Assembly (NCBI RefSeq): GCF_036898095.1
Contig: NC_090743.1
Location: 24,544,647 to 24,608,646, forward strand
Length of the DNA: 64,000 nt
Source: Palaemon carinicauda
Lineage: Eukaryota; Arthropoda; Malacostraca; Decapoda; Palaemonidae
Reading direction: 5' to 3'
Part shown: in pieces, positions 27,035-39,918 of the stretch
Layout: every line of letters begins with the position of its first letter
How positions within the stretch are numbered: position 1 is the first letter of the stretch
Notes under the pieces: generated by a model
Told to the model about the DNA's origin: nothing
The model's input: only the letters and a program-made list of their open reading frames with translations
Database searches by the model: none
Position numbers and translations under genes: made by a program

Positions 27035-27173
27035 TAAAGGAGGTTTCCTTATGAAAGGAATTTTGTATCCCTCCTTCAGTAATTGAAGGGACCAAAGGTC
27101 TGCTCCCCTCTCCTCCCAAGCTCGCCAGAAGTTATTCAGTCTGGTTCCTACTGCTGTCTGAAGGCGAAAGCAG

Positions 27174-30100
27174 TCAGTCTCTGCTTCGCCCTGGTCTGGA
27201 TCCTCTTCTCCTTGCTTTCCTTCCCTCGGGTCTGGAACTATCCCTACTGAAAGACCTCCCTCGAAAGGGCTGCGAAAACTGAGGGAATGGAGCTTCTTCC
27301 TTCAACTTGCGACTAGCGAAGGAAGTAGGTAGGACCTTCCTTGCTGTCTTTGATACCAAATCTTGAGTGGCCTTTTGGGTTAAAGCTGAAGAAACCTCTC
27401 TGACCAGCTCTTGTGGGAAAAGAGAGGAAGAAAGAGGTGCATACAGCAATTCAGACTTCTGAAAGGGTGTAACCTCAATGGACAGAAAAGAACACATTAG
27501 TGCTCTTTTCTTAAGGACCCCGCCAAGAAAATGGTTGCCAACTCATTAGATCCATCTCTTACTGCTTTATCCATGCATGACATGATGTGGATGATACTAT
27601 CAGTGTCAACATCCTTTAAGGCCGAAACCTTTTTGCCAAAGACTCCCAGAGTCTAATCAAGGAAATTGAAAACCTCGAAGGCTCTGAAGACGCCTTTGAG
27701 CAGATGATCCAGTTCTGAAGTTCACCAGAGAATTCTGGTCATTCTCATGGCCGTCCGACGAGGAGAATCTACCAGACTTGAAAAGTCTCCTTGGGAAGAG
27801 GCAGGAACTCCCAAGCCGAGAACTTCTCCTGTCTCGTACCACACGCTAGATTTAGAGGCCAATCTAGCCGGAGGAAAAGAAAAAGCCTTCTTTCCCTGGT
27901 CCTTTTTGGACTGCATCTAATCTCCCAACATCTTCAAAGCTCTCTTTGATGATCGTGAAAGAACCATCTTAGTAAAATGAGACTCCTTCGCCGCCTTCCC
28001 TAGGGTAAACTCTGAAGGAGGTGAACGAGGAGCAACAGGCAAAAAATAATCTGGAAACTCTTCCGTAAAAACTCTCATGAGTTTCTTAAGATCAAAAGAA
28101 GGATGAAGGGTCTTAGGATCTTCTCCTTCTGAGAATTCCTCTAACAGCTCAATAGGTGAAAGATGATTGTCGATGCCTTCCTCCGACACTGCTCTAACCG
28201 AAGTAGAGACGTCTTGATTACCATGAGACAACTCCTTAGGATACTGACTTCTGGTGTCAATGGGTCCAGGATCATCACGTCTGTCGTCAAGGAGGCGTCA
28301 CGTAGTTCAAAAGCTTGACGCTCAGAAGAGAGAAGCTCGCGATCATAACGATCGGAACTAAGTCGCTCGCGATCTTGACGCTCGGATCGACTAGAGCTAT
28401 CACGACGTCCGAGGTTGTAACGTTCGGCGTCACGTCTGACTGCTTGGCGTTCGGCAACTGCTTGACGCTGGGCGTCACGTCCTGCTTGACGCTCGGCGTC
28501 ACGTCCTGCTTGACGCTCGGCGTCACGTCCTGCTTGACGCTCGGGGTCACGTCCTGCTTGACGCTCGGCGTCACGTCTGGCTTGACGCTCGGCGTCACGT
28601 CTGGCTTGACGCTCGGCGTCACGTCTGGCTTGACGCTCGGCGTCACGTCTGGCTTGACGCTCGGCGTCACGTTTATCCGCTTGCCGCTCGGCGTCACGTT
28701 TATCCGCTTGCCGCTCGGCGCCACGTTTATCCGCTTGCCGCTCGGCGCCACGTTTATCCGCTTGCCGCTCGGCGCCACGTTTATCCGCTTGCCGCTCGGC
28801 GCCACGTTTATCCGCTTGCCGCTCGGCGCCACGTTTATCCGCTTGCCGCTCGGCGCCACGTTTATCCGCTTGCCGCTCGGCGCCACGTTTATCCGCTTGC
28901 CGCTCGGCGCCACGTTTATCCGCTTGCCGCTCGGCGCCACGTTTATCCGCTTGCCGCTCGGCGCCACGTTTATCCGCTTGCCGCTCGGCGTCACGTTTAT
29001 CCGCTTGCCGCTAGGCGTCACATCTGGCTGCTTGACGCTTGGCAGTCGCCTGACACTCGGAGTCATGCGGAACAGTATCTCGACATTTAACAGGAGGATC
29101 CTGTTCGATGTTGTGTTTGGGAGCTTGATGTTTGGCGTCATGACTACCACGCTCTCGACATTTGGAAAGCTGTCCGTCGTCAAGAGCCTCCTGACTTATC
29201 ACCTTGCGACGCTTGATGTCAAGGTGAGAAGCTTCCTGACGCTTGGGGTCTTGTCGAGCCACTCTCTTGTTGTCAGCAGGCTAATAAACTTGCATGAGAG
29301 AAGAGAGTTTAAGCTGCATATCTTGCAGCATACTAAAAATAGGGTCAACGTGTGGTGAAACAGGAGACGTAACTTCTACCACAGGCTCGCTATCAATGTC
29401 GCTCAAGGAACGCGCCGATCGTCCAGATGGCGACAACCAATCTGAAGGTGGAGGAGGACCATGAACCGAAGTCATGCCCGACTCAGAACATTGTCCAGCA
29501 ACAGGCTGGGCTGGACGCTTGACAGTTTTTGACGTCCTTAAAGGTCGCTTAGCAGGAGAGCCTTCTTCGGAAGAAGGAAAACGCTCCAGACTACTCCTAT
29601 GACTACAGCCAGGAGCTTGCGGTTCAAAAGCTTGACGCTCGCGATCATTACGCGTCATGTCAGGACGCTGATCAGCAGTATCCATCTTCCTCTACAGAGT
29701 TCTGGAAGCTTGACGCCAGCCCCGTCTGGGCGCTGCGTCATCCGAAGATGATGTAAACACTTTAACCTCACCTTTCCCATGGTGAGGGCGAGCGTCCCGT
29801 GAAACGTCAACAGGTACGCTCGAGGGGACGTCTGCTCGGGCGTTAGCGCCTCTCGTTTCCTTTCGTTGATCGACATTCCTTCTCCCAGGGGTTGGGGAGC
29901 TTGGAAGAGGTCTAAGGCTAGGTGAACGACAGGTTCGAGCAGACGCACCCTCCACTGCACTAAATACATTAACCGCACTTTTAGCACTGACACTTGCACT
30001 TTTTAATTGATTAACATCGGACATTAACTGGTTTCTGTCCGCAGCAAGTGATTTAACTCTAACTCTAACACCCAGTGCTTGAATAGCAACCATCATGTCC

Positions 30101-30429
30101 TTTAGCGTTGGTTCCTCAACGGTAACAGTAGTGGGATCTGTAACTACCACTACAGGGGAAGGATTAGGTTCATTGACATGGGAAGAGGAATATTCTCTAG
30201 AATGAGAAGAACTTCGTCTAATTCTATCTCTCTCAAGTTTACGAGTGTAGCGGTCAAATTCTAACCACTCACTCTCAGACAACAAAATACATTCATCACA
30301 CCGATCCCCCAACTCACACACTTTACCTCTGCATTTTACACAAATGGAGAGGGGATCGATAGAGGCTTTAGCAAGCCGAGTCTTACAACCTCTTATTGAC
30401 TTTCTAAAAGATTTAGGAGGGTCAGCCAT
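27174..30429 (-). pseudogene. Element B gag-like ORF with two in-frame minisatellites
   Basis: The minus-strand start is ATG at 30429 (MADPPKSFRKSIRGCK). A cysteine cluster ICVKCRGKVCELGDRCDEC at residues about 28-46 is followed by SESEWLEFDRYTRKLERDR, equivalent to the motif in A, E and F. The first frame stops at 29692; the reading continues in 29685-29281, 29183-28287, 28231-27917 and 27497-27174, so there are several frameshifts or stops. The middle consists of GKRINVAPS (9 residues, 27 bp) and SVKPDVTP or SVKQDVTP (8 residues, 24 bp) repeats. The end is basic (GRKARRRGSRPGRSRD). Confidence 0.8.
28430..29025. repeat. 24-bp and 27-bp minisatellites within element B gag
   Basis: About ten copies of a 24-bp unit (GCTTGACGCTCGGCGTCACG on the plus strand) are followed by about thirteen copies of a related 27-bp unit (TTATCCGCTTGCCGCTCGGC plus GCCACG). 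Both are in frame with gag on the minus strand. The shared CGCTCGGCG core shows that the second array grew out of the first or vice versa. Confidence 0.95.
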
Positions 30430-30619
30430 TTTGAATATTTAGAAGAGAGATCAAACGAGCAAGGGTCAAAATAACAATAATTCAACAGAGGTTCAAGAAA
30501 ATCCAAAGGGTAATCCAAATTCGAGCGAAAGCCGATAACCAAATAGTACATCACCGAGATAACTGCAAAATTTCAGGTTAGCAACGAGTGAAATATCCAA
30601 CGCTGTCGCCAGTATGGCG

Positions 30620-30790
30620 GCAAGGAAGATCTGAGGAATCACTGGAATGGTTCCACGTACCTACCTAGAGGGCGCACTGGTGGTACACCTGGCTACTTAA
30701 TCGGCGATTGCCGCGAGTTTTGAAAATTCTGCCGTGACGTCAGGGACGTATAGCTATATATATAACTACCGGGTAAGTCATTTGTTTAAA
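30620..30790. repeat. Element B 5' terminal repeat
   Basis: Inverted relative to 15636-15795 and ending at TAACTACCGGGTAAGTCATT. Element C resumes at about 30791 with CGTCATTGTTGTACCC, matching D at 34654. Confidence 0.9.
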
Positions 30791-32689
30791 ACGTCATTGT
30801 TGTACCCACCGTTGTTGGCTTTACTTCTTGCCAGAGAGTCTTGGGGTCTAGGACTGGGGAGCAGCGGAAGCCTGAGGAGCAGCGGAATCCTGAGGTTTAG
30901 GGGAATTGTGAACAGATCCATAGTTGGACCACCCCGTAAAGTTGGGACTGTTGGCTACAAGGTGATCCAAAGACCGTTGGCGCGAGTGCGCGAAGACTGC
31001 AGGCGCGAGCGCGCGGAAGACTGCGGGCGTATGCGCGCGGAAGACTGCGGGCGCACACGCGTGGAAGACTGAGGGCGCACACGTGCGGAAGACTGAGGGC
31101 GCACACGCGCGGAAGACTGAGGGCGCACACGCGAGGAAGACTGAGGGCGCACACGCGCGGAAGACTGCGGCCGTATGTGCACGGAAGACTGCGGGCGCAC
31201 GCGTGGTGAAGACTGTTGGTGATAGCGCGCGCGCAGAAGCAATGGTGCGCATGATAATGCTGGCACGCATGAGCACGGGCGCGTAGGAAAGCACAGGCGC
31301 GCAGGTGCAGGAGAGAGCTGGCGCGCAAATGCAGGAACGATCTACAGAAGAAACGAAGACCGAAGTCCAAGGACTAACTGTAGCGTAAAGTGCGTTGGTA
31401 GGTCGGCAGGTCAGCTGACAGGACAATCAGGAACAGGGATGCGCCCTTTGGAAGGGCGAATATCCACCAATGGCAACCGTGAAAGGTCCATAGAAGAGTC
31501 AAGGACCGAAGTCCATGGACCAAGCTGCAGCATAGGGTTTCGCTGGTATGCACTGGTATGTCTGTTGGTAGGACGATCAAGAACTGATGACGCCCATGAG
31601 GGCCGGTGGACCAGCAAGCTGACCTTAGCAGTAGCAATCCTCCAAAGAGGAGTCTCTATGAGTGGCCCCTCTCGTGAGAGAGATGATCACTTCAGGAGAG
31701 ACTTGCCTAAGACTATACTCTACCCCCAAAGGAAGACAGACACTCAGCAAGGGAGGGGGGGAGGGAGTCCCATCTAGGCGAAGACAGCAACAGCAGTCAG
31801 AGTCTGTGAAGTGATTAAGATGCAGGTAGTTCTCCCTCGGAAGGGGAAAACAACCTTCCTCGAAGATGAAGTGCTGATCAGGTGTTGCCAAAAGCGTACT
31901 TCTGAGAGAAGGGATGACGCCCATGAGGGCCGGTGGATCAGCAAGCTGACCTTCAACAGTAGCGATCCTCCGAAGAGGAGTCTCTATGAGTGGCCTCTCT
32001 CGCGAACGAGAGAGGTGAACACTTCGTAGGAGAGACTTGCCTAAGACTGTGCTCCGCCCCTGAAGGAAGAGAGACTCAGCAAGGGGGGAGAGTAGTCTGG
32101 CGAAGGCAGCAACAGCAGTTGGAGACGATAAGTTTATTAAGATGTGGGTAGTTCTCCCTCAGAAGGGAGAAACAACCTCACACCTGGGGAGGAAACTTTC
32201 CCTCGGAAGGGAAAGTTGTCCATCCCCTGGAGGAGAACCTCCTCTTTAGCATTCTAAGATGATCTGAAGCGCTGGTCATGTTGTCACGGGCGTACTTCTA
32301 AGAGAAGGGATGACGCCCATGACGACATCCTCTGAGGGACAGCAGTGACAGCAGATTCCCTAAGCATGAACAGAACAGCTCTGCTTCATCGGCTCTCTTA
32401 GTCGAACAAAGAAAACAGCGTAGTTAACTGGGGAAAATAAAATATAAATAATTATTTAACAGAAAATTCCTAAGGGAGGAACTCCGAAGAGGATCCCGGA
32501 GGGAACAACATAAAAATAAGTACAGCGCCCTCCCTTCCCAAGTCGACATCCACGGGAGAAGGGGGAGCGGAGTAACTGTAATAAAAACCAGAATTACAAT
32601 TATTTAAATCAGCTAAGAATATTCACTAATAGTGAGAACCCCTGATCCTCCGAAGGGATGTGTTCCCCAGCGGAGAAAAAGCTGAAAAT
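30791..32689 (-). pseudogene. Element C, middle fragment: RNase H/MT trace joined to gag repeat region
   Basis: 30791-30990 aligns with D 34654-34810 (GCCAGAGAGTCTTGGGGTCT, TTGTGAACAGATCC), which is the RNase H to MT part. From about 30970 it passes directly into gag repeats (minus-strand RPQSSARV octapeptide, 24 bp: plus-strand GGCGCACACGCGCGGAAGAC), so the RT segment present in D is deleted. The remaining part up to 32689 aligns with the gag 5' part of D and has no long frame. A tandem duplication of about 328 bp lies in it. Confidence 0.75.
31580..32240. repeat. 328-bp tandem duplication in element C
   Basis: Segments around 31651 and 31979 repeat in the same order: AGTCTCTATGAGTGGCC, GGAGAGACTTGCCTAAGACT, GACTCAGCAAGGG, CAGCAACAGCAGT. 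D has only one copy of the equivalent part (from about 37770). Confidence 0.85.
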
Positions 32690-33040
32690 GACAAATTCGT
32701 AGATAATTTGTATTTTTCCTAACTATACAAACCTTAGCTATTTAATAGGGGTATTACTTTCGCCGCAGCTGAAATGACGAGCTATTAAAATTTAACGAGG
32801 GTTTACTACCCACACCGCTAGTTAGCGGGGGTTAGGGGAGGGTAGCTTGCTTACACACACACACCCCCACACACACCTGTGCTTGAGCTCACTTTGCATG
32901 GAGGTAGGACTTCAAGGGGGATAGGGCTGGCAGGCAAATTTGATTAAATAGCTAAGGTTTGTATAGTTAGGAAAAATACAAATTATCTACGAATTTGTCA
33001 TTTGTTCCGTAACTGGAATACAAACCACGCTATTTAATAG
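32690..33040. repeat. Element D 3' terminal repeat and internal complementary region
   Basis: 32690-32890 is inverse to 38905-39075. The internal complementary region reads AAATAGCTAAGGTTTG...GAATTTGTCATTTGTTCCGTAACTGGAA, i.e. both outer ends joined. Confidence 0.9.
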
Positions 33041-33499
33041 GGGTGACTCACCCATTAGGAAGGGTGGACGTCCCTGCCAGTCTGGCTTTTTGGCTTTGCC
33101 TGGGGACTCGTTATTTGAGTGTGTAAGCACCCAAGAAATAAGGAGTCCCTGCACCTCGCTAAAACCTTGCTACGCAAGGACTGCGGCCTACGCAAGCTGT
33201 GTGTGAAGGTATGAAGAAGTGTGACTTGTCCTAGGAAGCTGTCCTGAAGTTCTTTAGATGGAAACTTGTAGCCTTGGACTTTCCCAATACCACCTCGTCA
33301 GGGTATGGGGACGTAACAATATTAGTCTTAATACTAGGAACACAAGGAAGCATAGTTTACCCGCAGTGGTTTGAGGTCAGCTATGCAGAGAACCCAGGAT
33401 GTTGCTTTCCCCACGAGAGGGTAGGATGAAGAAAAGAATGAGAGCTAGTCAAATCTTTTCATTCACGCAGACTAAAACCGGGTAACAGTGCCCTCAACC

Positions 33500-34350
33500 T
33501 TCTGCTACTTGTCCAATAAGGAGCTTGAGGTATACAACCAGCTGTTGTGCAGCCACCACTGGACCAATAGAGATCGTATTGAGTTCCTTGCAGGAGAAAG
33601 GTTGTGAAAGTCATCCGGAGCATTCACATCCCTTCTTGTAAAACCTGCGTCACAGAGTAATCTGCTAAGAAGGACCAACCCTGACACTGTGAGTCGTCAT
33701 GTCGAGATGATGTTTCGGCAATCCTCCTCTAGTCTCTCTCGGTGTTGACAAGAAAGGGACCCGGGCAGGCTGTTGCCGTTTTCTTTAGGTAAAGTCTCAT
33801 ACCTCACCCTGAGGTACAGTAATGGATGATCTGGATCGACCGTTACCTAGTTGAGACTTGTGTAGGATCCTTCACCTCTGGAGACTGTGTCTGGTGACAT
33901 ACTCAGGGACGAAACTGACCCTTGTCTTTCGCCCTTCTCAATAATGGGCGATGTCGAAAGAGAGACCATGAAGTTCCTTAACTCGTATAGTTGCTGTCCG
34001 AGTGTGTAGGAACATTGTGTACTTAAATCAGGAGGAAATTTGTTGCCTGGTGAAGTGGAACACAAGGAGGTCCCTTTAGGGATCGGAGATTGAACTATGT
34101 TCTGAGAGGAAGGTCTCAATTCCGACTGGGGAAAGGCAAGTGTCTGTATGAGTTAGGAAAAGTCTATTGATGAAAGGGTGTCCCTTTCTTTCAGTATGAA
34201 GGTGAAGGATCAAGGTTGAGTGATGATCTTTACCTATCGAAACTGAATAGGGGATCTTTTCCTGTTGCATATATTTGAGGATTCCGCTATTGCTGGAATC
34301 GAGGTATCGAGAGAAGAGACACTTTCCCATGGCGCCCACGCCACAAGACG
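33500..34350 (-). pseudogene. Element D tyrosine recombinase remnant
   Basis: The frame 33505-33687 gives LCDAGFTRRDVNAPDDFHN, matching C (LCDTDSTSKGVNAPGDFHN) and corresponding to the VTQVLQ..GVWK region of A. Further upstream patches align with A in order but are frameshifted. No complete catalytic motif survives. Confidence 0.65.
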
Positions 34351-35560
34351 TGATACTGCCTGGTAGACTGATGCTGAGGAACTCCTCAGCTATCTAGCCA
34401 ACCTCTTCGCAAAGAGGTATTGGGTAGTCTTCAGGCGTACACTCATAGCAAAGCAATAGCTTGTGGTAGGTGTCGAAGTGGGTTGTCTGATATGCGGAGA
34501 GGGTTCTCTTGGAGGCTCTATCACGAGCTGCAAAAGGTTTGGAGACCTTTCTGCATAATGCCATAGCGGAGCTAGGAGAGTCCTTGATAGGTTGACCGAT
34601 GTTCTAGCCTTGTTGAGTGCCCTTCTCTAGATAAAACAGGGACGAGACGTAAGCGTCACTGTTGTACCCACCGTTGTTGCCAGAGAGCCTCGGGGTCTAG
34701 GGATGGTGAGCAACGGTAGCCTGAGGTTCAGGGGCATTGTGAACAGACCCCCTAGTTGGAGGACCTCGTAAAGTCGGGACTTTGTCGGCTATATGGCGAT
34801 CCAAAGTCCATTCGGTATACCTATCTGAGATGCTGTGCACAGATTGTCGGCAAGCCTGTTCTTCCAGTTTGGAACGAAGCGGGCTGAAAGTGGTACCGAA
34901 CGGGCTTTGGCCCATCTTAGTGTTTATACTATTAGATGGGAAGATTCTACAAGCCAGATCCTATTTGCTTGTCGATGTGAGTCTCTATGTGGTGTGCGGT
35001 GTGTCGTCCATCACATCACTGAGTGGTCTGTTAGGAACCGATGAGGCTGTTGAAGGACCGGAAAGTTGGCCTTCATCTCTTAAGAGATCTAAGTGAAAGT
35101 ACCTTCGGGCTCTGTCCAGAGGGCTGAGGTCGTGTGGTGCAGCACTATGGTCCCTCCTTTCTTCTTTTTCCGACTCCAGTCTCCTGGAATGGAAGTCGTT
35201 CTCATTTCGAGGAGGTTTTTCTGGAGATTGGTGTTTAGAATCATTCCCAGATACACCAGTCTCCTGGGAGGGAAGTAGGGAAGATTCCGTAGATTTACCC
35301 TGATCACTGGATCTTGGTAAAAAGACTTCAGAAATTCCAGTGTTAATGCAAGGTTGCCACTGAGTCTGCTAAGGTCAGTCAGTCGTCCCGAGAGAGCGGA
35401 GACGGAAGCCGATCCTGTGAGACCAGGACGGGTGTAATGGAAAGACCGAAGCATAGTGCCTTGAACTGGTGTTTTTTGTTTGTCTAGACTGAATTTCCCA
35501 ACCTTCCTAGATGGATGGTTTGGACCTGGGAGTAAGTGTCCTTAAGGTCCAGTGTGCAAA
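34350..35560 (-). pseudogene. Element D RT, RNase H and MT remnants
   Basis: Frame 35454-35089 includes RRLVYLGMILNTNLQK (RT C-terminal side, as QRLVYLGMLLDTNLHK in A) and HTTSALWTEPEGTF (as TSGLWSESEKYLH in F, RNase H). Frame 34915-34697 includes TEWTLDRHIADKVPTLRGP, matching TEWSLDPQIANKVLTLWGSP before the MT domain. The YLDD box itself is lost (region about 35385-35400). Confidence 0.75.
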
Positions 35561-37800
35561 AGAAGACCTGAGGTCTTACCCCTCGATCGAACTCCAACAT
35601 GGAGTGGGCATCGACTCAAAGGGACAGCTCCTTGGTGATCCTTTTGTATGGAAGATTGTCGACGCTGGAGTCTTGACTTGTGTCGTAAAGGAACAGGAGC
35701 GATATCCAGTGTAAGGATTCTTCTCTGAGAGAGAATTTCTTTAGAAGGAAGGCCACGCTTAACCTTACCACACGCCCTGATGGGATTGATGCTATTCCAT
35801 AGAATAGAATTAATCTGGCGAATGCTAATCACTGGTTAACCGTTGTGTATCGTGGATACTGTGCAGTTGGAGAGTGCTCGCAAGTAGTTCCCTGTTGGCA
35901 AGCCGTTGATGAGGGTTATCGAACGTTTACCAATCACTTTAGCGTGATGGCAAACGGCCAGTAGCGAGAAGTATGTTGTATAACTTCTGATCTAGGAACT
36001 ACAGGAAGCGGTTGACTAGTAAGTTTGAGTCACGAACTGCTGGCAAATAACAGATGACCATGAATCGGTGGTCTGTGCACCGATGGTGAATTCGAGAACA
36101 GCCAACTGATTATGATCCCCCCTGTTTGGTCAGAGATGAGCAAGCTGAAGATGGGCTGGTCAGAGATCAGCGAGCTGAGTTCAATGATCGAAGGATGAGC
36201 TGCCCATCGGTGATCTAGTGATCAGCAAGCTGATGACTGGTTATTGACTAGCAATCAATGATTGGAAATGCTAGCAATTGGAGATCGTTAGTCATTGGAG
36301 GGACTGGAGGTCACAGATCAGCATTGAGCTAGCAATTGGCGATCTGGTGATCGGAGACCTAGCGATCAGTAAACTGTGAACTAGCCATCAGCAAACAGTG
36401 ATCCAGAGATCAGTCTGTTGATGCTTTCCTGTTTGCTGCCGCTGGTCTGTCAAGGAAAAAAGAAACTTTAGAAGAGACAGGGACCAAGGATTCCCCGATT
36501 CGATTCCCTTGTAGGATGGAATCTTCGGAATCTTGAATCTTCTGCGGAGCCTTATTCCTCTTTTCCCAGTGGCAATGTTTATGTGCTTGCGGGGAGGAAT
36601 GGGGCAATGATGACCTGTCCAAAAAGTTTTACTCCTTTCTACTGACAATTGCGCGATTGTGTAGGTGAGTCTGGAGCGATGACACACAGGATGGTGCTGG
36701 TGCTTAATATCTGCCTGGAGAGCAGGCAAGCGCTGGTTCTTAGACAAGAGCTGGTGCATTGGATCTGCGAGCCTTGACTCTTTGGCAAGAGCTGGCGTAT
36801 GAATCCGGGGACCGTAACTGCGCAGGAGGGCGCAGGAAAGTGAGGAAGATTGCTGGCGCGGCGTAAGGCACTGTGAAGTTTGTGCATTCTCCCTAGAATG
36901 CACCGAAGCGTGTGACTGGTTGCGCAAGAATGGGAGCATTGGCGCGTGCGTGAGAGTACTACGTGGAGATTGTTGGCGCGTGCGTGCAGAAGACCATCGG
37001 CACCCGCACGTTGAAGACCGTCAGACCGCACGGAAGGATGTGTGCTTGCACTCAAGATTATTGGAGCGCGCACACGCGAAGGCTGTCGGAGCGCGCCCGC
37101 GCGTAAAGCCGTCGGTGCGCTTGCACGGTAGACTATTGGCGCACGTGCGGGATACCATCGGCGCCCGCGCGCAGAAGAAAGTCGGCACGCACACGTGCAA
37201 TACTGTTGGTGCGCGTGCGGGAGACCCCAGGAGCTCGCGCGGGGGAGAAAGTCGGCCGTGCACGCTTGTTGGTGCTGGCGCACTTATTGACGCTAGCAAG
37301 CGTGGAAAATCATCGACGTACGCACGGGACACCATCGGCACCTTGTCGGAGCGTACGCGCGTATAAGACTGTTGGCACGCACACGCGGAAGACTTTCGCC
37401 TCGCGCAGGAGACCATCGGTACCCGCACACGGGAAAGATCGTCGGCGCTTGCGCGCGCATGAAGATCGTCGGCGCTTGCGCGCGCATGAAGATCGTCGGC
37501 GCTTGCGCGCGCATGAAGATCGTCGGCGCTTGCGCGCGCATGAAGATCGTCGGCGCTTGCGCGCGCATGAAGATCGTCGGCGCTTGCGCGCGCATGAAGA
37601 TCGTCGGCGCTTGCGCGCGCATGAAGATCGTCGGCGCTTGCGCGCGCATGAAGATCGTCGGCGCTTGCGAGCGCATGAAGATCGTCGGCGCTTGCGCGCG
37701 TATGAAGATCGTCGGCGCTTGCGGTGTGCGCGCGGGAAACCATCGGTACCCGTGCGCGGAAGATCGTCGGCAAGGGGGGAGAGAAGTCTGGCCGAAGGGC
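35561..37800 (-). pseudogene. Element D gag region, decayed and repeat-rich
   Basis: Minus-strand frames 36939-36388, 37283-36639 and 37773-37021 are basic or Ala/Arg-rich without a continuous ORF. 35960-36420 is made of short degenerate GATCAGC/AAGCTGA words. 37430-37735 is a clean 27-bp array. The conserved gag helical block of A and E is not recognisable. Confidence 0.6.
37430..37735. repeat. 27-bp minisatellite in element D gag
   Basis: Eleven nearly identical units of GATCGTCGGCGCTTGCGCGC plus GCATGAA, giving ASADDLHAR on the minus strand. The array is far better preserved than the surrounding gag, so it must have been homogenised or expanded after the rest had begun to decay. Confidence 0.95.
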
Positions 37801-39075
37801 AGCAACAGTAGTCGAAGGCTATGAATTTATTAAGGTATGAGAAGTTCTCCCTCTGAAGGGAGAAAATAACCTCACACCTGAGAAGGAAACCTCCCTCGGA
37901 AGGGAAGTTGTCCAACGCCTGGAGGCGAACCTCCTTTAGCGTTCTACGATGATCTGAAGTGCTGGCATGTCGTCATGACGCCCATGACGACGTCCTTTGA
38001 AGGACGGGAGTGACAGCAGATTCCCCAGGCATGAACAGGACAGCTCTGCTTCGTTGGCACTCTTTAGTCAAACGAAGAAAACTGCATAGTTAACTGGGAA
38101 AATAAAATTAAATACTGTAATTATTTAACAGAAATTCCCTAGGGAGGAACTCCGAAGAGAAACCCCGAGGGAATAACATGAAATAAGAATTAAATATGCA
38201 CCCTTCCTTTCCCAGACGACATCCATGGGAGAAGGGGGGAGCGGAATAACTGTAATAAAAACCGAATTATAACAGAATTATAATTATCTAAATCATCTAA
38301 GAATATTCACTAATAGTGAGAACCACTGACCCCCCAAAGGGAAGTGTTCCCCACGGAGAAAGCTGAAAAATTAAAATACTATTAGATTTCATTAAAAATA
38401 ATTGGGACAAACAAACGGAATAGCAACCTAACCTGCACACGGGAAAGGCGCTTCCGTAATACAGTAGTACGTTGTTGTAGTAAAGGTGAACGACCTCGAG
38501 TAGAGAGAGACCGTAGTCAATCTTAAAAGGCCACATTCCCTTCGCTCAGAATCCAAGTTTCCCGTAGGAAAAGAGGAAAAGGCGAAGATAATAGTTGAAT
38601 GAAGAGGGTCTAGGCGATGACGAATCCCCTGCGGCGGACGAGTGCGGCGGACGAGTTAACAGATATATGCCGTCGGGAAGATCGATGGACCAGAGAGGGA
38701 GAGGCCGTTCCCCACGAAGTGGAACTGTGCAGGCCTTGCTACTACGCACAGCACAAACACTGAAAAGAAAACTTACAACATTTCTATACATATATATATG
38801 CATAAACAGTAAGAATGTTTATATATATATTTACAAGTATAAGAAAAAGTAAGTAAAGACAAAAATTAACGCAGTCCAAAATAGGCGAGGAGAGAGAGAA
38901 AACAGGTGTGTGAGAGGGCGGGGGGGGGGGGGGGGTAGCAAGCTACCCTCCCCTACCCCCACTAACTAGCGGTGTGGGTAGTAAACCCTCGTTAAATTTT
39001 AATAGCTCGTCATTTCAGCTGCGCCGAAAGTAATACCCCTATTAAATAGTGTGGTTTGTATTCCAGTTACGGAAC
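37801..39075. repeat. Element D leader and 5' terminal repeat
   Basis: 37801-38900 is non-coding leader, strongly similar to C at about 32100-32689 plus 39076-39720. 38905-39075 is the 5' terminal repeat with a poly-G run (38921-38935) and the GGGTAGCAAGCTACCC hairpin. Confidence 0.85.

Positions 39076-39918
<843 letters not shown>

Larger units (their letters stand above)
15621..30790 (-). mobile_element. DIRS-like element B, divergent family (about 7.2 kb without A)
   Basis: B has terminal repeats unlike those of the other five copies: outer ends are TACTTACCCGGTAGTTATA on the left and the inverse TATAACTACCGGGTAAGT on the right. It is inserted in C between 15620 and 30791 and carries A inside its 3' region (16164-24090). 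Coding order on the minus strand is gag (30429 to about 27174), RT (27034-26303), RNase H/MT (26198-25314), YR (about 25300-24240). Protein similarity to A and E is clear but distant, so B is a second DIRS-like family in the same locus. Confidence 0.9.
32690..39075 (-). mobile_element. DIRS-like element D, decayed (6.4 kb), nested in C
   Basis: D runs from its 3' end at 32690 (GACAAATTCGTAG) to its 5' end at 39075 (CAGTTACGGAAC), with inverted terminal repeats and an internal complementary region at 32942-33040. It interrupts C next to AGCTGAAA. Order on the minus strand is 5' repeat, leader, gag repeat region, RT trace, RNase H trace, YR trace. Every reading frame is broken, and identity to A and E is limited to short patches. 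C and D belong to the same subfamily, so D is a same-family insertion into C. Confidence 0.88.

Noticed and set aside
28315..29358. 347-codon plus-strand frame with LTLGVTSC repeats
   Set aside because: It is the antisense shadow of the in-frame gag minisatellites of element B; the minus-strand frame has the gag motifs.
37206..37824. Repeat proteins on both strands (RRRLRAHED, APTIFMRAQ)
   Set aside because: The 27-bp unit is open in several frames; only the frame consistent with the gag order of D is meaningful, and even that is decayed.
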